Program-made: the position numbers and the translations under genes
Shown here: piece after piece, positions 1 through 6,863 of the stretch
How positions within the stretch are numbered: position 1 is the stretch's first letter
How the letters are laid out: every line of letters begins with the position of its first letter
DNA from: Nitrospinaceae bacterium
Lineage (GTDB): Bacteria > Nitrospinota > Nitrospinia > Nitrospinales > Nitrospinaceae
Assembly (NCBI GenBank): GCA_029261615.1
Contig: JAJDAX010000068.1
Span: 1-15,325, forward strand
Direction of reading: 5' to 3'
DNA length: 15,325 nt
The notes under the pieces: generated by a model
Database searches by the model: none
The model's input: the letters and a program-made list of their open reading frames with translations, nothing else
What the model was told of the DNA's origin: nothing

Positions 1-56
1 TTGAAGTAAGCTTAAAAAAAATCCCTCAAGATGGAAACATCCAGAGAGTAATTAAT

Positions 57-93
57 AGAAAAGCCGGTAGACTGAGTCTACCGGCTTTTTTTT
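57..93 (+). terminator. Rho-independent terminator of an upstream gene
   Basis: A perfect 12-base-pair inverted repeat (61-72 with 76-87) encloses a 3-base TGA loop and runs into eight T residues (86-93). A residues before the stem can pair with the T tract and lengthen it. This is a textbook intrinsic terminator for plus-strand transcription. It should end a gene lying left of the window, since nothing between 1 and 60 looks like coding sequence. Confidence 0.93.
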
Positions 94-173
94 ATCCAAT
101 AATCTCTCTCTACTATCTTTATCCCTTGTGCAAGTCAAAAACAAATAGTTGTTCTTTTAAAACGTCGACTTCC

Positions 174-635
174 ATGTCGGGATTTTTAGGAAATAAAACT
201 TTCCTCTTCATTATATTTTTACAATTTTTTGTTCTACTAGTTCCTACCAAAAATCTGCTGGCCACTGAGTTTGTTTCTTTCAATCAGTACCAGACAAAAG
301 CCATCCCCGTTCAGAACCCTGTGGACCTTACTCAATTAAAACCTGGCTCCACATTTCAGGTCAATACAACCGGCTTCATTATCCAGTTCTTTTTTAATGG
401 GAAAAATATTAATGGCATTGTCCTAAAGCGCGACAAACGTTACCCAATCCATATCCGATGGTGTTTTATCCGAAGTTGTGAGCATAGCCTTTACGACTAT
501 AAGTCAGTTTTAGCCCAAGCTTACCAGAAACCTTTTAATGAAGATCCTTTTCAAGTTCGGCTACCTGTAAAGTTCAATTATAACTTCCAGGGTTTGCATT
601 TTACCAACGGCCTTCCTCCATTTTTCGTGGATTAA
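174..635 (+). CDS. Small exported protein of unknown function
   Basis: The product is about 153 residues if translation starts at the ATG at 174. An in-frame TTG at 126 would add 16 polar residues in front of the signal peptide and is less likely. From the ATG, a short basic N-region (K8) is followed by a hydrophobic stretch rich in F, I, L and V. A probable signal peptidase site follows near LLA-TE, about 30 residues in. The mature part has aromatic and basic patches, a QNPVDLTQLKPG segment, two cysteines (WCF and SCE) four residues apart that could form a disulfide, and a proline/phenylalanine-rich end. I recognise no family. There is no good Shine-Dalgarno before either start. It lies alone between the terminator at 57-93 and the promoter at 639-647. 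Periplasmic or secreted location is inferred from the signal peptide only. Confidence 0.6.
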   Translation: MSGFLGNKTFLFIIFLQFFVLLVPTKNLLATEFVSFNQYQTKAIPVQNPVDLTQLKPGSTFQVNTTGFIIQFFFNGKNINGIVLKRDKRYPIHIRWCFIRSCEHSLYDYKSVLAQAYQKPFNEDPFQVRLPVKFNYNFQGLHFTNGLPPFFVD

Positions 636-638
636 CTT

Positions 639-647
639 TGATATAAT
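639..647 (+). promoter_or_regulatory. Extended -10 promoter for the DUF1566 gene
   Basis: TGATATAAT (639-647) is a perfect extended -10 element (TGn followed by consensus TATAAT). It sits directly after the stop codon of the preceding gene and 44 bases before the ATG at 692. No convincing -35 box lies 16-18 bases upstream, as is common for extended -10 promoters. The call rests on this one element and its position. Confidence 0.5.
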
Positions 648-691
648 ACGTTGAGCAACAAATCAAAGAATTGCGAAGCCGGAGGTTTAGA

Positions 692-1117
692 ATGACCGAT
701 TCAAGATTCGTCGACAATGGCGACGACACCACGACTGATAATCAAACCGGGCTGACCTGGCTCAAAAAGGACACCCGGCAGTTGCTTGGAAAATGGCGGA
801 ACCTTGAACAATGCAAGGTTTACGCTGAAGAATTGAACAAGAAACAATTCGCAGGAAAAAGTGATTGGCGAGTGTGTTCGCTGGAAGACATAAAATCAAT
901 TTTTGACAAGAGTTATCAATTGAAGGCAAAGGGCGGAGATATGATTCACCTACCTCCAATCTTCGAACCTGAATGTGCGGATGTGACTTGGACCGATACC
1001 GTCAATGGGGATCGCGCGATGATGTTCAACTTGATAAAGGGGCGCTCAAACTGGATCAATAAACTGGGAGAAGGTCCGTTTGCTGCCAGACTGGTCAGCG
1101 GGGAACGAAAAACATAA
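692..1117 (+). CDS. DUF1566 (Lcl C-terminal-like) domain protein
   Basis: The product is 141 residues. The ATG at 692 is chosen because GGAGG (681-685) lies six bases upstream; an in-frame TTG at 671 precedes that site. The whole protein is one DUF1566 domain. Residues 6-25 carry the family's FxDNGDxTxTDxxTGLTWLK motif. Next come the W35/C41/Y44/L48 pattern and the AGKSDWRVCSLEDI segment (54-67), which matches the usual AGxxDWRLPTxxEL. A conserved VTWTDT block follows at 98-103 and an AARLVSG end at 131-137. The family is often found on secreted proteins or lipoproteins, but this copy has no signal peptide and is probably cytoplasmic. Its biochemical role is not established. The gene converges with the transporter pair, ending four bases from the next stop codon. 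Confidence 0.85.
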   Translation: MTDSRFVDNGDDTTTDNQTGLTWLKKDTRQLLGKWRNLEQCKVYAEELNKKQFAGKSDWRVCSLEDIKSIFDKSYQLKAKGGDMIHLPPIFEPECADVTWTDTVNGDRAMMFNLIKGRSNWINKLGEGPFAARLVSGERKT

Positions 1118-1121
1118 CCCC

Positions 1122-1481
1122 TCAAACCGTGTTGCGTGTTGTCCAAAAAAGCCAGCACCCTATTCCGATCAACAGGCATGCAAATCCCCGTTTAAACATA
1201 AGCTCCGGAACCTGTTGCAGGAGAGTTGGCCCCAGCTGGGCCCCGACAAGACCTCCGACTGCCAGGGTAATTCCTGTTTTCCAGTCGATATTCCCCAATC
1301 TTCCATGAGCGGCCAAAGAAGAAACGGCGATCAACAAAATAACCAGAAAAGAAGTCGCTACTGCAATCTGGGCCTTTTTCCCCATATAAATTAAAAACGG
1401 AACAACAAGAAATCCGCCGCCTAAGCCTGAAAGTGAAGACAACACCCCTATAAGCAAACCAAACAGAATCAGGATCAACAA
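1122..1481 (-). CDS. Half-size TauE/SafE-family (DUF81) membrane protein
   Basis: The product is 119 residues from a TTG at 1481, with about four hydrophobic segments. The family signature GLGGGFLVVPFL lies at residues 19-30, followed by a TSFLVI helix, an HGRLGNIDW segment (59-67), a glycine-rich helix (GGLVGAQLG, 76-84) and a final helix. This pattern matches one repeat, best the C-terminal half, of the usual ~250-residue TauE/SafE transporters. Those are implicated in export of sulfite, sulfoacetate or other organic anions. The start is chosen because GGAGG inside the last codons of the upstream symporter gene lies eight bases before the TTG; the next TTG (1478) is a close alternative. The gene begins four bases after that stop, so the two are probably translationally coupled. 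A single repeat would need to dimerise or pair with another half. Its substrate cannot be read from sequence. Confidence 0.8.
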   Translation of the reverse strand: MLILILFGLLIGVLSSLSGLGGGFLVVPFLIYMGKKAQIAVATSFLVILLIAVSSLAAHGRLGNIDWKTGITLAVGGLVGAQLGPTLLQQVPELMFKRGFACLLIGIGCWLFWTTRNTV

Positions 1482-1485
1482 AACG

Positions 1486-2709
1486 TCACCCTCCTTCCAC
1501 GTATTTTTTTTCCATTTCGTCCACAACCGCAACACCAACTGAGTCACCCCAGACATTAACGGTCGTCCGGCAACGATCCAAAAACCAGTCGATCGCCAAC
1601 AACATCCCGATTCCTTCCAAAGGCAGGCCAACCGATTGCAGAACAATCACCATAGTCACCAAACCCGCCTCGGGAATTCCTGCCGCCCCAATGGCCGCAA
1701 GGGTTGCAGTCAAAAAAATGATTAACTGTTGCATGACACCAAGTTCGATACCCACCATCTGTGCAATGAACATGGCTGCAACGGCCTCATAAAGAGCCGT
1801 CCCGTCCATGTTGACAGTTGCTCCAATAGGCAGAACAAACTGCACCATCCTGCGAGACACTTCATTTTTCTCCTCCGCACATTCCATCGTTACCGGCAAA
1901 GTAGCCGAACTACTGGCCGTTGAAAAAGCGGTGGTCAAAGCTTCCGCAGCATTCTTCATGTAAACAAATGGGTTCCGACCTGAAAACTTCCAGAGAATCA
2001 AAGGTAGAACAACGAATGCATGAACTCCAAGGGCCAGGAGAACAGTCATCGCAAATTTTCCAATTTTCAAAAGCTCGTTGAAAAAAGCTTCCCCTCCGCC
2101 AGCCGCTCCAAGCTTGGAGGATACCAGGCCAAATATTCCAATTGGCGCCAGGTACAATACAAGGTGGACCATTTTCATGATCGCTTCGTTAACAGTATCG
2201 AAAAAACCGATTACCTGTTTTCCCTTTTCACCAAGGGTAGTGAGAACACCTCCAAAAATCAGGGAAAAAACGATCAAAGGCAAAATGTCCATCTCGGCCA
2301 TGGAATGGATCAGATTTGGAGACACAACACTGAGCAGGATATCGACAAAACTGGTGTCTTTTTTCGAATGAACCGCTTCCGGAGCTTCTGCATCAAGAAC
2401 CACACCCACACCAGGTTGTATCAAGTTCACAAAGATCAAACCAAGGACCACTGAAATACCCGTTGTCACCATGTAATAGACAATGGTGATCCCACCGGTT
2501 TTTCCCATTTTGGTAACATCCCCAAGCCCCGCCACCCCCACAATGAGCGAAGAAATGATAAGAGGAATCACCATCATTTTAAGTGCATTGAGAAACAGTG
2601 TTCCCATCCAGGCAACCGAATTCATGGCTGTGCCAAAAAACCAGCCACAAAGCAGGCCCAGTACTACGCCCGCCAAAATAAAATAAAGTAATTTGTTGGA
2701 AGATTTCAT
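1486..2709 (-). CDS. Dicarboxylate/amino acid:cation symporter (DAACS/SDF family)
   Basis: The product is 407 residues, normal for the family, with about eight membrane helices and two re-entrant loops. The serine-rich tip of hairpin 1 (STASSSATLP, 263-272), the NMDGT motif of helix 7 (300-304), the GIPEAG tip of hairpin 2 (344-349) and the helix-8 binding segment (373-392) are all present. Aligned by eye to archaeal GltPh, helix 8 keeps the residues matching D394 (D378), R397 (R381), N401 (N385) and D405 (D389). R381 would hold a side-chain carboxylate and D378 an alpha-amino group. Glutamate or aspartate is therefore a better guess than a plain C4-dicarboxylate. Co-transport of sodium or protons across the inner membrane is the family role. 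The ATG at 2709 has only a weak ribosome-binding site. The 3' end carries the Shine-Dalgarno for the TauE-like gene. Confidence 0.93.
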   Translation of the reverse strand: MKSSNKLLYFILAGVVLGLLCGWFFGTAMNSVAWMGTLFLNALKMMVIPLIISSLIVGVAGLGDVTKMGKTGGITIVYYMVTTGISVVLGLIFVNLIQPGVGVVLDAEAPEAVHSKKDTSFVDILLSVVSPNLIHSMAEMDILPLIVFSLIFGGVLTTLGEKGKQVIGFFDTVNEAIMKMVHLVLYLAPIGIFGLVSSKLGAAGGGEAFFNELLKIGKFAMTVLLALGVHAFVVLPLILWKFSGRNPFVYMKNAAEALTTAFSTASSSATLPVTMECAEEKNEVSRRMVQFVLPIGATVNMDGTALYEAVAAMFIAQMVGIELGVMQQLIIFLTATLAAIGAAGIPEAGLVTMVIVLQSVGLPLEGIGMLLAIDWFLDRCRTTVNVWGDSVGVAVVDEMEKKYVEGG

Positions 2710-2765
2710 AGTTTTTTCATTGAGAAAATACCCTCTATTCCTCTTCTATCCTTCTCCAATACGGT

Positions 2766-2771
2766 TATAAT
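2766..2771 (+). promoter_or_regulatory. Possible -10 element for citrate synthase
   Basis: A consensus TATAAT lies 54 bases before the citrate synthase ATG, inside an AT-rich stretch (2764-2780) of the divergent intergenic region. There is no recognisable -35 box at normal spacing and no TGn extension. The call rests on one hexamer in AT-rich DNA. Confidence 0.3.
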
Positions 2772-2825
2772 TATATAAAAGAACTGTGCTCTTCAAATTT
2801 CATTTTGCTATCTCGGGGGTCGATT

Positions 2826-4118
2826 ATGGGTGATACAGTTCAAATCAGCTATGAAGGAAAAACGTACACCTTCCCTGTTCTCGAAGGGACCTGTGGTGAA
2901 AAAGCTTTTGACATTACAAAGCTACGTAGTGAAACCGGTCTGATCACTTTTGATCCCGGATTTATGAGTACTGGAAGCTGCAAAAGCGAAATCACTTTTT
3001 TACAAGGTGAAAAGGGAATCCTGCTCTACCGCGGTATTCCTATCGAGCAACTCGCCGAGCGCAGTAATTTTCTTGAAGTGTCCTACCTGCTGATCTACGG
3101 TCATTTGCCGAACAAAGAACAAATTGACTACTTCAATTTCCATATCACACACCATTCCATGGTGCATGAATCGATTAAAAACCTTTACGACGGATTCCCT
3201 AAAAACCCTCATCCCATGGCCGTTTGCAGCACCATCGTCGGCTCCCTGGCGACTTTTTATCAGGAGCATCAGGCCAATGTCCGGGATGAGCGGGAAATTG
3301 AAATTTCCATTCACCGCCTTTTGGCCAAACTGCCAACTATCGCGGCCTATAGTTACAAGAAATCTATCGGCCAGCCATTACCCTATCCCAAAAATTCGCT
3401 CAGTTACACAGAAAATTTTCTTTACATGATGTTTTCAAATCCATGTGAAGAATATGAAGTTGACCCTGTTGCGGCCAAGGCGCTCGATGTGCTACTGATG
3501 TTGCACGCGGATCATGAGCAAAATTGCTCAACCAGCACGGTGCGTCTTGTCGGCAGTTCAATGTGTAATTTGTACGCCTCGATTTCGGCAGGTATCTACG
3601 CCCTTTGGGGGCCATTGCATGGAGGAGCAAACCAGGCGGTGATTGAAATGCTACAGCACATTCATGATGACGGTGGCGAGGTGAAGAAGTTTGTCGATAT
3701 GGCCAAAACCCCGAATAGCAAGTTTCGCTTGATGGGTTTTGGACACCGCGTCTACAAGAACTTTGATCCACGGTCCCGGATTATTAAAGACCTGGCCTAT
3801 AAAGTTTTTGAGCGCTCCCATGTTAATGAACCTCTGCTGGAAATTGCTCTCGAACTTGAAGACATCGCACTCAAGGATGAATTTTTCATTGAGCGCAAAC
3901 TCTACCCTAATGTGGACTTTTATTCGGGGCTAATCTACAAATCGCTGGGGATTCCAATCAATATGTTTCCCGTGATGTTCGCCATTGGCAGGCTGCCAGG
4001 CTGGATCGCTCAGTGGAAGGAGTTGCAATCCGATGAAGATTTCCGAATCAGCCGTCCACGACAAGTCTATATGGGTCAGCCAAAAACAGATTATGTCCCG
4101 TTAAGTGAACGGCCCTGA
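2826..4118 (+). CDS. gltA: Citrate synthase, Gram-negative hexameric type
   Basis: The enzyme condenses acetyl-CoA with oxaloacetate to citrate in the cytosol, the entry step of the TCA cycle. The product is 430 residues, close to the 427 of E. coli GltA. The ATG at 2826 is chosen because a G-rich site (GGGGGT, 2815-2820) precedes it; an in-frame TTG at 2805 is upstream of that. The N-terminal beta domain typical of the large Gram-negative type is present (GKTYTFPVLEGT, residues 11-22). Catalytic residues are intact: H265 in GPLHGGAN, H307 in GFGHRVYKN and D364 in PNVDFYSG. They match H264, H305 and D362 of E. coli. The large form is often inhibited by NADH, but I cannot confirm that here. 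The gene is monocistronic, divergent from the transporter and convergent with clpS. 2-Methylcitrate synthase is a less likely alternative, being usually shorter. Confidence 0.97.
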   Translation: MGDTVQISYEGKTYTFPVLEGTCGEKAFDITKLRSETGLITFDPGFMSTGSCKSEITFLQGEKGILLYRGIPIEQLAERSNFLEVSYLLIYGHLPNKEQIDYFNFHITHHSMVHESIKNLYDGFPKNPHPMAVCSTIVGSLATFYQEHQANVRDEREIEISIHRLLAKLPTIAAYSYKKSIGQPLPYPKNSLSYTENFLYMMFSNPCEEYEVDPVAAKALDVLLMLHADHEQNCSTSTVRLVGSSMCNLYASISAGIYALWGPLHGGANQAVIEMLQHIHDDGGEVKKFVDMAKTPNSKFRLMGFGHRVYKNFDPRSRIIKDLAYKVFERSHVNEPLLEIALELEDIALKDEFFIERKLYPNVDFYSGLIYKSLGIPINMFPVMFAIGRLPGWIAQWKELQSDEDFRISRPRQVYMGQPKTDYVPLSERP

Positions 4119-4145
4119 AAAACCGGGTATGTAGAAAGAGGGAGG

Positions 4146-4487
4146 TTAAACGGGCTCTATCGTGCAGCGAAAAGGGTAGCCTTCCATTTTTGCCGCTGTA
4201 TGGACCTGTTCTACCTTGAATTCAGCCCGTTCGAGAGGAAGGGTGTCAACATGTGCAGAACCGCTGTAATGTACCTCAAACGTAAGGCCTTCAGCGGTCT
4301 TGATATCTTTGACAAAAACTTTGACCAGAATGCGGATCACAAATTCCATTGTAGTCACATCATCGTCCCACATAATGACGCGATACAATGGCATATAGCC
4401 TGTTTTCAGGCCGGTTTCTTCATCCTGAATCACTTCTGGCAAATCTTCCACTACGCTGGAAGTAACCGTGGTTAGTGCGTTTTTCAT
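4146..4487 (-). CDS. clpS: ATP-dependent Clp protease adaptor ClpS (divergent)
   Basis: ClpS docks on the N-domain of ClpA or ClpC and delivers N-end-rule substrates. The product is 113 residues: an unstructured N-terminal tail (1-33), which in the family enters the unfoldase pore, then the ClpS fold. The core motif reads YRVIMWDDDVTTMEFV (35-50), where E. coli has YKVILVNDDYTPMEFV. EVHYSGSAHV (71-80) keeps the pocket histidine (H73, like H66), and the family's ALETKV-like helix appears as AEFKVEQVHTAA (88-99). The ending CTIEPV matches the family's CTLE-type strand. The asparagine that contacts the substrate amino group (N34 in E. coli) is aspartate here (D41). No clpA is in the window. The gene lies tail-to-tail with gltA and 29 bases from the DUF3108 start on the other strand. 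Confidence 0.88.
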   Translation of the reverse strand: MKNALTTVTSSVVEDLPEVIQDEETGLKTGYMPLYRVIMWDDDVTTMEFVIRILVKVFVKDIKTAEGLTFEVHYSGSAHVDTLPLERAEFKVEQVHTAAKMEGYPFRCTIEPV

Positions 4488-4516
4488 AAATAAACAGTAT
4501 GGAATGTTAAGAGATT

Positions 4517-5500
4517 ATGATTAGAGCCCTAAGTAGAGTTCCGGAGTTAAACCGCATTTTAATGGATATACGCCATGTATTCAATCCCTTTGTCCAAAGT
4601 ATTGAATTCCTGCGCTCTCATTTAACAAAACCTTTGAACGGTTATCGATTTTTTCTGTGGGTTAAGGCAATTTTGATAGCCAGCCTGATTGGGGCAGCCC
4701 CACTTTTCCCAGGCCCTGTTGAAGCAGAATCACAAATCACACCGAATTCCGGCGTATATAAAGGTTTTCAAGCTGAAGGTGATATCCGTCGATTCGCAGG
4801 AGAACAGCTACTATTCGATATCAGCTTTATGGTATTTGAAAATGCTGCCACAGCGGATGTTCGGTTTTTTGAGAAAGATGGACGGTACTATTCAATTCTA
4901 AAAGCAGAGACCAAGGGATTTGTCGGATTCGTCACCTCCCATAGGAAACATTATTACAAAGCATCTTTTGATGTGTCAAAAGACGGACGCCGCGTGCTGA
5001 CCCGAAAATTCGAGCGGGAAGTTATCATCGGCAGCGACATTGAAAAAACCACCCATTACCTCGACTACAATAATCGCAAACATTTCTGGTTCAGATACAA
5101 CAACAACAAACTGACCGAACAACAAACTGAAGTCATTCCGGAAGGAAAGTTTTACGACGATATCCTCGCATCGTTTTATAACTTTCGAAATGGAGCTTAT
5201 GGTCCGCTCGATAAAGGCAGCCGTTATAAAATCGACACAATTCCCGACAAAAGTATGAAAGACATCTCGGTCCATATTCTTTCTGAGAAAGAACAGGATA
5301 AAATACGCGCTGAGCAAGACCGCCCAAAAGGGGATGAATATCTATTGAATGTGGTGATCCCAAAGGAAATATTTAAAACAGATACAGGCGAACTGCTGTT
5401 TTGGGGATCAAAGCATTTCATCCCACTGGAAACCAAAGTTCTCAACTATGTTCTTCTAGGGGATTTGCACGTAAAGCTAAAGGATCGTTTGACTAAGTAG
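4517..5500 (+). CDS. Exported DUF3108 domain protein
   Basis: The product is up to 327 residues. DUF3108 is a periplasmic or outer-membrane-associated domain of unknown function in Gram-negative bacteria, probably a beta-rich fold. Family-like features are repeated amphipathic strands from about residue 88, an alternating Y/F-rich segment (DGRYYSILKAETKG, 122-135) and the DDILASFYNFRNG block near 214-226. It ends in strands with RLTK. A hydrophobic segment (about 45-62) ending GPVEA-ES looks like a signal peptide, but the ATG at 4517 leaves more than 40 residues in front of it. Starts at ATG 4562 or TTG 4634 are possible. The TTG would give a normal 31-residue signal peptide, though it has no Shine-Dalgarno. 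The ATG at 4517 has AAGAG just upstream. The 5' end is uncertain; the domain call is firmer. Confidence 0.8.
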   Translation: MIRALSRVPELNRILMDIRHVFNPFVQSIEFLRSHLTKPLNGYRFFLWVKAILIASLIGAAPLFPGPVEAESQITPNSGVYKGFQAEGDIRRFAGEQLLFDISFMVFENAATADVRFFEKDGRYYSILKAETKGFVGFVTSHRKHYYKASFDVSKDGRRVLTRKFEREVIIGSDIEKTTHYLDYNNRKHFWFRYNNNKLTEQQTEVIPEGKFYDDILASFYNFRNGAYGPLDKGSRYKIDTIPDKSMKDISVHILSEKEQDKIRAEQDRPKGDEYLLNVVIPKEIFKTDTGELLFWGSKHFIPLETKVLNYVLLGDLHVKLKDRLTK

Positions 5501-5524
5501 TTACATCCCAGCACCGCCAGGTGG

Positions 5525-5869
5525 TCAGACATCAAAAGTAGGCAGGGGTGGATCTTGCCAGACATTCACTTCTGTTTTTTCATCCAGCATCAACGGACCA
5601 AAGGTAACTGAATAGGGATCGGTGTTCTCACAGACGAAATCCACCTTGAGAGTTTTTATCTCCCATTTCCCCTCTTCCGGACCAATCAGGGTCATACTAT
5701 GGGCGAAGCTGTTAACATTAAACCCGCCTTCAATAGTTTCTCCAGCACCACATCCACCGCTCACGTCCTCCAGTGGAACCTGATGGTTATTAATGGAAAA
5801 AATCACAGGCCCTTTAGTGCCCTTTTCGCCCGTCGCTATCGTCATTTTAAAATTTAAAAGTCTTGGCAT
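5525..5869 (-). CDS. Conserved-looking protein of unknown function after nfu
   Basis: The product is 114 residues with no signal peptide or membrane segment. I do not recognise the family. It appears beta-rich, with alternating hydrophobics in PVIFSINNHQVPLEDV (21-36), SMTLIGPEEGKWEIKTLKVDFV (58-79) and a proline-rich end (DPPLPTF). Two cysteines occur, C40 in a glycine-rich GGCGAGE turn and C80 in VCEN. A metal or Fe-S role would be guesswork. The ATG at 5869 lies six bases after the nfu stop on the same strand, so the two are very likely co-transcribed and perhaps translationally coupled. No clear Shine-Dalgarno is present. Co-transcription with nfu is the only functional hint. Confidence 0.72.
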   Translation of the reverse strand: MPRLLNFKMTIATGEKGTKGPVIFSINNHQVPLEDVSGGCGAGETIEGGFNVNSFAHSMTLIGPEEGKWEIKTLKVDFVCENTDPYSVTFGPLMLDEKTEVNVWQDPPLPTFDV

Positions 5870-5875
5870 AGCAAA

Positions 5876-6751
5876 TCAACTAAAGTAAGGGTTCTGGCCA
5901 GCTGCGTGATCAGTTTCATCATAAATCGCGCCGACAAAAGGAACTGATTTCCGGAAGGCTCCATGGATTCCCTGCTTAAGAGTCAGGTCTGCAGCACTGC
6001 AACCCTGGCACCCGCCACCCATTTGGATGGTCACAGAATTTCCTTCCACCAGCTGTAAGGTAATTTTTCCTCCGTGCCCGGCAACACCCGGATTCACTTC
6101 AGCATCTATCACCTTCTGAATTTCTTCTTTAATTATTCCTTCAGATGGCATCTCATCTACAATCTTTTTTGCAACGATTGCCTGTTCTTCTTTCAAAATT
6201 TCACGAATCATTTTGCCAATTTCCGTCGCCAGAGGTTTCCAGTCAAAGTTTCCTTTTTCCTTTTTGGTAACGGTGGCGGTCGAATCGTGAATTAATAGAG
6301 TCTCAAGTTCGTCAAGGCTGAACAATCTTTCTGCCAAGGGCGAACCTTCGGCACTTTCGAATGATGAGAAAAACCATGAGTGCCCGGCGAATAAACTTCG
6401 ATTGACCATGAACTTGCAGGAGTCTCCTTCACGAGAAGGTTCCGCTTTGATCTTGATTTCACCATCAGCCTCGGGGGCATCCTGATTTTTGGTTACAATC
6501 ACAGGAGCTTGGATAATAGTCCGCTGTAAAGGTGTGTTTCCCGGTGCACTTTCTTCACTTGGTGGTGTCATGGAAGCTGGTGGACTTGCAACTGCTACAG
6601 GCTCCTCAACTGGAGCCTGCTTTGCTTCTTTAGCGCGAATTTCTTCAGCTATTCTTGCTGCTTTCATCTTAGTGTTTTCAGGTTCAACCTGTTCTTCTTT
6701 ATTTTTACTGCCGCCAAACCAATTTGACAGTTTCTTTAGCATTGGTGTCAT
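5876..6751 (-). CDS. Nfu-type Fe-S cluster scaffold/carrier (Nfu N + NifU C domains)
   Basis: The product is 291 residues. Residues 1-95 are a low-complexity, proline/alanine/glutamate-rich linker with a charged helix (about 18-46) and no known domain. Residues 99-190 fit the Nfu N-terminal domain: IKAEPSREGDSCKFMV, GSPLAERLF and the ATEIGKMIREIL end. Residues 205-290 are the NifU C-terminal domain, with HGGKITL and the cluster-binding GGGCQGCS (C248-x2-C251), ending DHAAGQNPYF. Nfu proteins bind a [4Fe-4S] cluster between two subunits and pass it to client enzymes in the cytosol. AGGAG lies ten bases upstream of the ATG at 6751, and ATG at 6742 is an alternative. The long N-terminal extension is unusual. 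The gene overlaps the candidate 36-codon gene by ATGA and is followed at six bases by the 114-residue unknown. Confidence 0.93.
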   Translation of the reverse strand: MTPMLKKLSNWFGGSKNKEEQVEPENTKMKAARIAEEIRAKEAKQAPVEEPVAVASPPASMTPPSEESAPGNTPLQRTIIQAPVIVTKNQDAPEADGEIKIKAEPSREGDSCKFMVNRSLFAGHSWFFSSFESAEGSPLAERLFSLDELETLLIHDSTATVTKKEKGNFDWKPLATEIGKMIREILKEEQAIVAKKIVDEMPSEGIIKEEIQKVIDAEVNPGVAGHGGKITLQLVEGNSVTIQMGGGCQGCSAADLTLKQGIHGAFRKSVPFVGAIYDETDHAAGQNPYFS

Positions 6752-6858
6752 TCCGTTATTTCTCCTGATTGCGATGGAATCACTTGTCTAACATTAAGAT
6801 TCAAATATTTCCAAAGGGTTTCAAACGCTGCTCTATCAATCCTCTGTCCATTAAACAT
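6748..6858 (-). CDS. Candidate 36-residue protein between yraN and nfu
   Basis: An ATG at 6858 lies five bases after the yraN stop and opens a 36-codon frame. It ends in TGA that overlaps the nfu start as ATGA, so the frame fills almost exactly the 112-base gap between yraN and nfu. The predicted peptide starts MFNGQRIDRAAFETLWKY and could form an amphipathic helix at about residues 6-20; it has no signal peptide. AAGAG lies only two bases before the ATG, so translation would rely on coupling from yraN. A frame this short can stay open by chance. The packing is the main support. It could also be untranslated leader for nfu. Confidence 0.42.
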   Translation of the reverse strand: MFNGQRIDRAAFETLWKYLNLNVRQVIPSQSGEITE

Positions 6859-6863
6859 TTCTC

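Noticed and set aside
1080..1394. 104-codon plus-strand open frame at the 3' end of the DUF1566 gene
   Set aside because: It lies antisense to the TauE-like gene, has no ribosome-binding site and its translation looks like no protein family. It is a shadow frame.
4119..4145. Bidirectional terminator between gltA and clpS
   Set aside because: No inverted repeat of useful length is present in the 27-base convergent gap.
5511..5524. Possible hairpin terminator between the DUF3108 gene and the minus-strand unknown gene
   Set aside because: The stem is only four base pairs (CACC with GGTG), and there is no T run on either strand.
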